From NCBI GenBank assembly GCA_913061425.1, contig CAJXUO010000123.1, forward strand, positions 1 through 5,358: a stretch of DNA of 5,358 bases. The letters run 5' to 3'. Source of the DNA: an uncultured Lutibacter sp. Lineage in GTDB: Bacteria > Bacteroidota > Bacteroidia > Flavobacteriales > Flavobacteriaceae. This document shows, piece after piece, positions 1-5,358 of this stretch. The first letter of the stretch is position 1; every line of letters begins with the position of its first letter. The position numbers and the translations under genes are program-made. The notes beneath the pieces are model-generated. The model searched no databases and was not told the DNA's origin. It worked only from the letters and a program-made list of their open reading frames with translations.

Positions 1-308
1 ACCGTTTTTCCAGATGCACTTGTTCCTCTATTTATAGTAACGCATTCTCTTATAGTAACGTCATTTCCAATAATAGTCAAAGAATCTTCTCCTTCAAATT
101 TTAAATCTTGAGGAATGGCAGAAATAACTGCGCCAGGAAAAATTCTACAATTCTTTCCTATCCTTGCTCCTTCCATAATGGTAACGTTAGAGCCAATCCA
201 AGTTCCTGAACCAATTTTAACATTACTATGGATAGTAGTAAAAGGTTCTACTACTACGTTTCTCGCAATTTTAGCTCTTGGATGTATATACGCTAGTGGT
301 TGATTCAT
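1..308 (-). CDS. lpxA: LpxA, acyl-ACP--UDP-N-acetylglucosamine O-acyltransferase (5' part only)
   Basis: This enzyme performs the first step of lipid A synthesis in the cytoplasm, moving a 3-hydroxyacyl chain from acyl carrier protein to the 3-OH of UDP-GlcNAc. The ATG is at 308-306 and 102 codons are visible before the window edge; the family is usually about 260 residues. The protein starts MNQPLAYIHPRAKIA and runs directly into a left-handed beta-helix of hexapeptide repeats (VKIGSG, ARIGKN). The IPQDLKFEGE stretch at residues 65-74 matches the substrate-binding QDLK segment of E. coli LpxA, and IRECVTINRGT at 86-96 matches its IRESVTIHRGT. The catalytic histidine (about residue 125 in E. 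coli) and the acyl-length-determining region lie outside the window. It follows lpxC-fabZ after 78 bases, the usual Bacteroidetes order. No Shine-Dalgarno is seen, only an A-rich leader, which is normal for the phylum. The left edge carries no adapter and reads as natural LpxA. Confidence 0.95.
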   Translation of the reverse strand, partial: MNQPLAYIHPRAKIARNVVVEPFTTIHSNVKIGSGTWIGSNVTIMEGARIGKNCRIFPGAVISAIPQDLKFEGEDSLTIIGNDVTIRECVTINRGTSASGKT

Positions 309-386
309 TTCGTGTTTTTTATTTTTTAATTGATGAAATGTGTTCGCAAAAAAAAATGTTTTTTGCTCGGTTCATCTTTTTAAAAT

Positions 387-1769
387 TTATTTTTTTGCTA
401 TTTGTGCCATTAACTGTGCTTCTGCAACTAATTTATTATTTGCATATGCGTATGCTTGCATGTGACAAATTCCGCGTCTTATAGGTGTAATTAATTCACA
501 ACTAAATATTAATGTATCTCCAGGCAACACTTTTTGTTTGAACTTCACATTATCCATTTTCATGAAATATGTTAAATAATTTTCAGGATCTGGAACTGTG
601 CTTAACACTAATATTCCGCCACACTGTGCCATTGCTTCAACTTGTAAAACTCCTGGCATTACTGGTGCTCCTGGAAAATGACCAACAAAGAAGTTTTCAT
701 TCATTGTTACATTTTTCATTCCAACAACTTTACTTTCTGATAATTCTAAAATTCTATCAATTAATAAAAATGGTGGTCTATGTGGTAAAATATCCATGAT
801 TTGATGGATATCCATTAAAGGCGGCTCATTTAAATTAAATTGCGGCACTTTATTTCTTTTCTCCTTTTTTATAATACTCGCCAACTTCTTTGCGAATAAA
901 GTATTTACTGAATGTCCTGGTTTATTTGCAATTATCTTTCCTCTAATTCTTGTTCCTACTAAAGCCAAATCACCAATTACATCTAGTAATTTATGTCTTG
1001 CAGCTTCATTAGCCCAACGTAAAGTTAAATTGTCTAAAATTCCATTTGAATTAACAGAAATGTTAGGTTTATCAAATACTCTCTTTAACTTTTCGGTAGT
1101 TTCTTTAGAAATTTCTTTATCTACATATACAATAGCATTATTTAAATCACCTCCTTTTATCAGGTTGTTATCTAATAGCATTTCTATTTCATGTAAAAAA
1201 CTAAACGTTCTTGCAGCTGCAATCTCTTTTTTAAAATCTGATAACCTATTTAGCGACGCATTTTGTGTACCTAAAACTTTAGTTCCAAAATCAACAATAG
1301 TTGTTACTTGATATTCATCCGCTGGCATTAAAATAATTTCACTTCCAGTTTCACTATCAACATAAGAAATGATTTCTTTAACTATGTATTCTTCTCTTGT
1401 AGCATCTTGCTCTAATATTTTACCTTTTTCTAATGCTTCAATAAAGTGTATTGATGAACCATCCATAATTGGAGGCTCTGGAGCATTAATTTCTATAATT
1501 ATATTATCAATTCCCAAGGCATAAACAGCCGCTAAAACATGCTCACAAGTATTTATTTGAACTCCATTTTTTTCAAGGTTAGTTCCTCTTTGTGTATTGA
1601 CTACATAATTGGCATTCGCTTCTATTACTGGTGTTCCTTCTAAATCTAATCTAACAAAAGCATAACCATGATTAATGGGTGCTGGCTTAAAAGTCATTGT
1701 AACATCAATTCCTGTGTGTAATCCAACACCAGAAAGTGTAACTTCGTTTTGTATAGTATTTTGATTCAT
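387..1769 (-). CDS. lpxC-fabZ: Bifunctional UDP-3-O-acyl-N-acetylglucosamine deacetylase / 3-hydroxyacyl-ACP dehydratase (LpxC-FabZ fusion)
   Basis: The 460-residue protein joins two enzymes. Residues 1 to about 300 are LpxC, the zinc deacetylase that commits the cell to lipid A. Expected zinc ligands are present: H77 in the TCEH motif, and H259 and D263 in the HKLLDVIGD motif. E76, K260 and H286 (GHSVN) match the remaining active-site residues. A lysine-rich linker at about 300-315 leads to FabZ (about 318-460), the dehydratase of fatty acid elongation. FabZ has the LPHRPPFLLIDR opening, catalytic H364 in GHFPGAPVMPG, and E378 in QVEAMAQ. Both halves therefore look active. The fusion is known in Bacteroidetes. 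The ATG at 1769 lies five bases after the lpxD stop, so coupled translation is likely. E. coli controls LpxC by FtsH proteolysis through its C-terminal tail; here that end is buried in a fusion, so that mode of control is unlikely (inference). Confidence 0.97.
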   Translation of the reverse strand: MNQNTIQNEVTLSGVGLHTGIDVTMTFKPAPINHGYAFVRLDLEGTPVIEANANYVVNTQRGTNLEKNGVQINTCEHVLAAVYALGIDNIIIEINAPEPPIMDGSSIHFIEALEKGKILEQDATREEYIVKEIISYVDSETGSEIILMPADEYQVTTIVDFGTKVLGTQNASLNRLSDFKKEIAAARTFSFLHEIEMLLDNNLIKGGDLNNAIVYVDKEISKETTEKLKRVFDKPNISVNSNGILDNLTLRWANEAARHKLLDVIGDLALVGTRIRGKIIANKPGHSVNTLFAKKLASIIKKEKRNKVPQFNLNEPPLMDIHQIMDILPHRPPFLLIDRILELSESKVVGMKNVTMNENFFVGHFPGAPVMPGVLQVEAMAQCGGILVLSTVPDPENYLTYFMKMDNVKFKQKVLPGDTLIFSCELITPIRRGICHMQAYAYANNKLVAEAQLMAQIAKK

Positions 1770-1774
1770 ATTCT

Positions 1775-2809
1775 TTATTTTTCTTTTAATGCTTTTAATT
1801 CTTTTTCCAATTTATTTATTGTACTAACCAACTTCGGTAAGTTTTTAAAATAAACATATGATTTATTATAATCTGAGTGATTAAACGCTGGAGTTCCTTT
1901 TAGTATTTCTCCATCTTTAATGTTTTTTGTAACTCCTGTTTGTGCTTGTATTTTAACATTATCACCAATTACTATATGTCCAGCAACTCCTACTTGACCT
2001 CCAAACATACAATTTTCTCCAATTTTAGTAGAACCTGCAACACCTGATTGAGATGCTATAACAGTATTACTACCAATGATTACATTATGAGCAATTTGTA
2101 TTTGATTGTCTAATTTCACTCCTTTTTTAATAATTGTAGATCCTAATGTTGCTCTATCTATTGTTGTGCAAGCACCAATATCAACATTATCTTCAATAAT
2201 AACATTCCCAATTTGTGGGATCTTGCTATACGCTCCATTTTTATTTGGAGCAAAACCAAATCCATCAGCTCCAATTACACAACCAGAATTAATTACACAA
2301 TTATTTCCTATTAGAGTATCATAGTAAATATTAACTCCTGAAAATATTATTGAATTATCACCAATTACCACATCATTTCCAATGTAAGCATTTGGGTATA
2401 TCTTTACATTATCACCAATTTTAACATTATCACCAATATATACAAACGCACCAATATAAGGATTTGAACCTATAACGGCACTATTACTAATATAATGTGG
2501 TTCTTCTTTTCGTGGTGAAGCTAATTTTAATTGACTATAAAATTCTAATAACTTTGAAAAAGAGATTAATGCATCATCAACCTTTATTAAGGTTGCGCTA
2601 ATAGCCTTCTCAGGAATAAATGTTTTATCTACAACGACTACTGAAGCCTCTGTAGAATATATAAACGGAGTGTATTTTGGGTTTGATAAAAAAGTTAAAG
2701 AGCCTTTTTTACCTTCTTCAATTTTAGACAGTGTAGAAACTTCTTCTTCAAGGTTTCCTACAATCTCTCCATCTAAAATCTCTGCTATTTGGTTTGCTGT
2801 AAATTTCAT
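1775..2809 (-). CDS. lpxD: LpxD, UDP-3-O-(3-hydroxyacyl)glucosamine N-acyltransferase
   Basis: This cytoplasmic homotrimeric enzyme catalyses the third step of lipid A synthesis, adding a 3-hydroxyacyl chain from ACP to the 2-amino group left by LpxC. The 344-residue protein begins MKFTANQIAEIL, the usual start of the family, so I chose the ATG at 2809. The frame can be extended three codons upstream to a TTG at 2818, but that codon overlaps a possible promoter and has no support. Residues 1-100 form the N-terminal uridine-binding domain (GSLTFLSNPKY). Residues about 105-310 are a beta-helix with many hexapeptide repeats such as VKIGDN and VVIGDN. Catalytic H241 lies in QIAHNVIIG. DGFGFAP (182-188) and the following IPQIGNV are typical of LpxD. 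The C-terminus, about 320-344, is a lysine/leucine-rich helix (NKLEKELKALKEK), probably a coiled coil at the trimer end. It sits between the HD gene and lpxC-fabZ. Confidence 0.96.
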   Translation of the reverse strand: MKFTANQIAEILDGEIVGNLEEEVSTLSKIEEGKKGSLTFLSNPKYTPFIYSTEASVVVVDKTFIPEKAISATLIKVDDALISFSKLLEFYSQLKLASPRKEEPHYISNSAVIGSNPYIGAFVYIGDNVKIGDNVKIYPNAYIGNDVVIGDNSIIFSGVNIYYDTLIGNNCVINSGCVIGADGFGFAPNKNGAYSKIPQIGNVIIEDNVDIGACTTIDRATLGSTIIKKGVKLDNQIQIAHNVIIGSNTVIASQSGVAGSTKIGENCMFGGQVGVAGHIVIGDNVKIQAQTGVTKNIKDGEILKGTPAFNHSDYNKSYVYFKNLPKLVSTINKLEKELKALKEK

Positions 2810-2815
2810 TAGGTG

Positions 2816-2823
2816 CAAAAATA
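2816..2823 (-). promoter_or_regulatory. Possible Bacteroidetes -7 box before lpxD
   Basis: On the minus strand this reads TATTTTTG, which fits the Bacteroidetes -7 consensus TAnnTTTG. It lies six bases upstream of the lpxD ATG, so a transcript from it would start at or almost at the start codon. No TTTG-type -33 element is visible at the expected spacing, and in AT-rich DNA this match can arise by chance. It is at best a weak internal promoter within an operon that is probably read from upstream of the HD gene. Confidence 0.2.
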
Positions 2824-2840
2824 TGAAAATTTTGTATCTT

Positions 2841-4076
2841 TTAGAATGATGTCTTAGGATAACACAAAAAATATTTAATTACAGGCACAGATAATGCCTC
2901 TAAATTTAAGTTATCTGTAGACTTTGCTAAATCTTTTAAATTTCCTGATTTATCTAAAATCTTAATTTGATTTTTAATTGAATTATAGGCTTGGTTCGTA
3001 ACTGAATTTGATATAAAAAAATAATCAATCTCTTTATCTGTTAGATTGCAATCATTCTGTACTTGTTTTTTTACAATTTCAACTTTATGGCTGTTAAATT
3101 TTTCTTTTTGTATTTCAATCTTAAATAACTTTCTGTTGATTAACATTTTGCAGAGCTCTGATAAAATTCTATCATCAAAATCTACCCATTCTTTTATTGC
3201 CAGTAGCACATCAAAATCATCTAACCTTGAAAAAACTTCTAAGGTATTACTATTAAAATTAGTTTCGTCAACTGGGTTTTCTAAAAAGAATTTTAAAGGT
3301 TTACTTGCTTCTATAGTTCTTCCTTCTTGCACTAATTCTTTTGCTCTTTTTAAAATTTTAACCAATATATTTTCAGCAACCAATCCTGTTTTGTGAAGGT
3401 ACACTTGCCAATACATTAAGCGTCTTGAAACAATAAATTTTTCTACTGAATAAATTCCCTTTTCTTCAACTACCAAATTATCATCTTTGACATTTAGCAT
3501 TGTAATTAATCGCTCAGAATTAATATTTCCTTCTGAAACACCTGTAAAAAAACTGTCGCGTTTTAAATAATCTAATCTATCCATATCCAACTGACTGCTA
3601 ATCAATTGATGTAAAAAACTTCGTTGATAATCTCCTTTAAAAATTGTAATTGCTAAAGATAATTTCCCTTCAAATTCCTCGTTCAATGCTTCCATGAACT
3701 TTAAAGAAATTGATTCATGACTTATTCCTGTTGCAATACTGTTTTCTAAAGCATGTGAAAAAGCACCATGACCTATATCATGTAATAAAATAGCAATATA
3801 AACAGCATTTTCTTCATCCTCTGAAATATATGCTCCTTTAAAACGAAGTACTCGAACAGCCTTTTGCATTAGATGCATACAGCCTATTGCATGCTGAAAA
3901 CGCGTGTGATGTGCTCCAGGATACACCATATATGATAATCCCATTTGAGAAACCCTTCTTAAACGTTGAAAATAAGGGTGTTCTATTAAATCAAAAATTA
4001 ATGAGTTTGGAATAGTAATAAAACCGTAAATTGGGTCGTTTAGTATTTTAAGTTTGTTCGTTTGTTTAGCGGTCAA
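2841..4076 (-). CDS. HD-domain phosphohydrolase, SAMHD1-like / dNTP triphosphohydrolase family
   Basis: The 411-residue soluble protein belongs to the HD superfamily of metal-dependent phosphohydrolases. All four expected metal ligands can be placed by comparison with SAMHD1: H62 in HTRFQHAIG, H99 and D100 in LLHDIGHGAFSHALE, and D164 in QLDMDRLDYLKRDS. The N-terminus NDPIYGFITIP followed by HPYFQRLRR is also characteristic. Family members hydrolyse dNTPs or related nucleotides, but the substrate here is not known. The C-terminal part (about 230-411) is helical and has no motif I recognise. The start is unusual: the frame opens after a TAA at 4088-4086, and the only conventional initiator near the conserved N-terminus is a TTG at 4076-4074. 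The next in-frame ATG (M45) would remove conserved residues. The protein ends 31 bases before lpxD and in this phylum commonly leads the lpxD/lpxC-fabZ/lpxA cluster. No role in lipid A synthesis can be read from the sequence. Confidence 0.9.
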   Translation of the reverse strand: MTAKQTNKLKILNDPIYGFITIPNSLIFDLIEHPYFQRLRRVSQMGLSYMVYPGAHHTRFQHAIGCMHLMQKAVRVLRFKGAYISEDEENAVYIAILLHDIGHGAFSHALENSIATGISHESISLKFMEALNEEFEGKLSLAITIFKGDYQRSFLHQLISSQLDMDRLDYLKRDSFFTGVSEGNINSERLITMLNVKDDNLVVEEKGIYSVEKFIVSRRLMYWQVYLHKTGLVAENILVKILKRAKELVQEGRTIEASKPLKFFLENPVDETNFNSNTLEVFSRLDDFDVLLAIKEWVDFDDRILSELCKMLINRKLFKIEIQKEKFNSHKVEIVKKQVQNDCNLTDKEIDYFFISNSVTNQAYNSIKNQIKILDKSGNLKDLAKSTDNLNLEALSVPVIKYFLCYPKTSF

Positions 4077-4091
4077 AATGATAATTTATTG

Positions 4092-4133
4092 TTAAATGAT
4101 ATCTCGACTTCGCTCGATATGGCATTTAGTTAA
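4092..4133. repeat. Imperfect palindrome (REP-like) in the divergent intergenic region
   Basis: Outer arms TAAATG (4093-4098) and CATTTA (4123-4128) are followed inward by ATAT (4099-4102) with ATAT (4117-4120), then CGA (4105-4107) with TCG (4114-4116), around a six-base loop. A CT on the left (4103-4104) and a GG on the right (4121-4122) are unpaired. TTAA occurs on both outer sides (4092-4095 and 4130-4133). The core TCTCGACTTCGCTCGA is clearly richer in GC than its surroundings and resembles the short intergenic repeats widespread in Flavobacteria genomes. It lies between the starts of two divergent genes, so it is not a terminator for either. It may be a dispersed repeat or a structured part of the HD-gene leader. 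Confidence 0.55.
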
Positions 4134-4165
4134 TATATTGTATTCTCAAGAAATATTAATAAATA

Positions 4166-4173
4166 CAAAGATA
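4166..4173 (-). promoter_or_regulatory. Predicted -7 promoter box for the HD/lpx operon
   Basis: On the minus strand this reads TATCTTTG, an exact match to the Bacteroidetes -7 consensus TAnnTTTG used by the primary sigma factor. It lies about 90 bases upstream of the HD-gene start, in the only sizeable gap before the minus-strand block. A TTTG is present upstream at 4191-4188, but the spacer is only about 14 bases against roughly 19-21 expected, so the -33 element is unconvincing. If used, the transcript would begin near 4160 and its leader would include the palindrome at 4092-4133. I saw no equally good box facing porX. Confidence 0.4.
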
Positions 4174-4182
4174 AGAATAAGT

Positions 4183-5318
4183 ATGAGCAAAATAAGCATT
4201 TTATGGGTTGATGATGAAATAGATTTATTAAAACCACACATAATTTTCCTTGAAAAGAAAAACTATTCCGTTACAACTTGTACAAATGGTGCTGATGCAA
4301 TTGACTTAATTGACGATGAAAATTTTGATGTTGTATTTTTAGATGAGAATATGCCTGGAATTTCTGGATTAGAAACATTAACAGAAATTAAATCTAAGAA
4401 TTCTAACCTTCCTATTATTATGATTACTAAAAGTGAGGAAGAATACATCATGGAAGATGCAATTGGAAATAAAATTGCAGATTATTTAATAAAACCTGTT
4501 AATCCAAATCAGATTTTATTGAGTCTAAAGAAAAACTTAGATCACTCTCGTTTAGTCTCTGAAAAAACAACTTCTAACTACCAACAAGATTTTAGAAAAA
4601 TTGCCATGGATTTATCTATGGTCAATTCATATGAAGAATGGACTGAGTTATATCAAAAACTTGTGTTTTGGGAAATTGAATTAGAAAACATCAATGATCA
4701 AGGGATGATTGAAATTCTTGAAAGTCAAAAACAAGAAGCAAATTCCCAATTCTTTAAATTCATCAAAAAAAACTATGAAGATTGGTTTCACGGTTATGAA
4801 AAACCAACTTTATCACACACCCTTTTCAAAGATTATGTAGTTCCAAATATTGACAAAGAAAACGGAACGCTACTTGTTGTCATTGACAATCTAAGATATG
4901 ACCAATGGAGAGTTATTGAACCTTTAATTTCTGACTATTATAAAAAAGTTTCAGAAAAGCCATTTTTCAGCATCCTTCCAACAGCAACTCAATACTCTAG
5001 AAATGCTATTTTTTCAGGATTGATGCCTTCTGAAATGGAGAAATTACATCCTAACTATTGGAAAAACGACACTGAAGAAGGTGGGAAAAACTTACATGAA
5101 AATGATTTTTTAATTGAGCAGCTCAAGCGTTTGAACCTGAATATAAAACATGAATATTACAAGATTACAAACTTAAGATCTGGAAAACAACTAGCAGATT
5201 CGTATAAATCTACAAAAGACAATGACTTAACTGTGATTGTTTATAATTTTGTTGATATGCTTTCACACGCTAAAACGGAAATGGATGTTATAAAAGAATT
5301 AGCCGATGATGATAAAGC
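4183..5318 (+). CDS. porX: PorX, type IX secretion response regulator with PglZ-like domain (3' end missing)
   Basis: PorX is the response regulator that, with the sensor kinase PorY, controls type IX secretion genes in Bacteroidetes. Residues 1 to about 120 are a receiver domain: acidic pocket D10/D11 (LWVDDE), phosphoacceptor D54 (VFLDENMPG), T82 and K104 (LIKP). Residues about 120-200 are helical, matching the helical bundle of PorX. From about residue 205 comes a PglZ/alkaline-phosphatase-superfamily domain: D235 in VVIDNLRYDQW, the TATQYSRN motif at 267-274 with the likely nucleophile threonine (T267 or T269), and D358/H362 in VDMLSHA as probable metal ligands. Thus the phosphodiesterase activity reported for P. 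gingivalis PorX is plausible here. There is no DNA-binding domain. The ATG at 4183 gives the usual N-terminus. About 378 of roughly 515 residues are present. Genomic sequence stops at about 5318; the frame stays open through adapter to 5358, and residues after 379 (CLLYTSPSPRDLS) are artificial. It is divergent from the HD/lpx block. Confidence 0.9.
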
Positions 5319-5358
5319 CTGTCTCTTATACACATCTCCGAGCCCACGAGACCTCTCT
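5319..5358 (+). other. Illumina Nextera adapter contamination (non-genomic)
   Basis: Bases 5319-5337 are exactly the 19-base Tn5 mosaic end used in Nextera tagmentation (CTGTCTCTTATACACATCT). Bases 5338-5352 (CCGAGCCCACGAGAC) are the complement of the Nextera read-2 primer tail. The last six bases, CTCTCT, sit where the i7 index begins and agree with the index read I recall for N707 (CTCTCTAC). The run reaches the very end of the sequence and breaks porX in the middle of its catalytic domain. This is the edge of a contig assembled from untrimmed reads, so it should be cut off and not annotated as part of any gene or mobile element. Confidence 0.98.

Noticed and set aside
346..366. Hairpin GCAAAAAA / TTTTTTGC with a five-base loop in the gap between lpxC-fabZ and lpxA
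   Set aside because: The stem is almost all A:T and weak, and homopolymer runs in AT-rich DNA make such pairing likely by chance. A terminator here would separate lpxA from its operon, which the close gene order argues against.
115..484. Small plus-strand reading frames at 115-303 and 278-484
   Set aside because: They lie mostly opposite lpxA and the end of lpxC-fabZ, have no recognisable motif, and read as low-complexity hydrophobic shadows of the minus-strand genes.
1956..2437. Repeated DNA word ACATTATCACCAAT (copies at 1956-1969, 2406-2419 and 2424-2437)
   Set aside because: These copies encode the recurring hexapeptide IGDNVK of the LpxD beta-helix. They are a result of the protein repeat, with irregular spacing, and not a CRISPR or mobile repeat.
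3046..3396. 116-codon plus-strand frame opposite the HD gene
   Set aside because: Its serine/leucine/phenylalanine-rich product is what antisense translation of a lysine- and glutamate-rich gene gives. The minus-strand HD protein has clear family motifs.
4131..4140. Possible -7 box for porX in TAATATATTG
   Set aside because: It fits the TAnnTTTG consensus poorly and has no TTTG upstream at a sensible distance, so I do not call a porX promoter.
4263..4451. Minus-strand frame inside porX
   Set aside because: It is antisense to the conserved receiver domain of porX and has no independent support.
5319..5337. Tn5 (IS50) mosaic end, as if a transposon were inserted in porX
   Set aside because: It is followed directly by the Nextera read-2 sequence and index bases and ends the contig, so it is a library adapter and not a mobile element.

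Overview
This is an AT-rich window with the gene content, gene order and promoter style of a marine or aquatic member of the Bacteroidetes, most likely family Flavobacteriaceae. Three things point there: the fused lpxC-fabZ gene, a PorX-type response regulator with a PglZ-like output domain (both typical of this phylum), and TAnnTTTG-like -7 boxes with no clear Shine-Dalgarno sequences. The genus cannot be fixed from what is visible.

Layout. Positions 1-4076 hold four genes on the minus strand. In transcription order they are a SAMHD1-like HD-domain phosphohydrolase (4076-2841), lpxD (2809-1775), the bifunctional lpxC-fabZ (1769-387), and the first 102 codons of lpxA (308-1, cut by the left edge). 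The gaps are about 31, 5 and 78 bases, so the block looks like one operon. A divergent intergenic region (4077-4182) contains an imperfect palindrome with a GC-richer core and a good -7 box facing the HD gene. On the plus strand, porX begins at 4183 and runs off the right edge.

How the genes work together. LpxA, LpxC and LpxD carry out the first acylation, the deacetylation and the second acylation of UDP-GlcNAc in lipid A synthesis. FabZ acts on the same 3-hydroxyacyl-ACP pool that LpxA and LpxD use, so the fusion joins two enzymes at the branch point between lipid A and fatty acid synthesis. The HD protein probably hydrolyses nucleotides, and its link to the lpx genes is positional only. 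PorX is the response regulator that controls type IX secretion in this phylum.

Important artefact. The last 40 bases (5319-5358) are not genomic. They are an Illumina Nextera adapter: the 19-base Tn5 mosaic end, the read-2 primer complement, and six bases that fit an i7 index. The porX reading frame stays open through the adapter and gains a false 13-residue tail. Real sequence ends at about 5318. I found no convincing undescribed system: this is ordinary core-genome content with some local points of interest.
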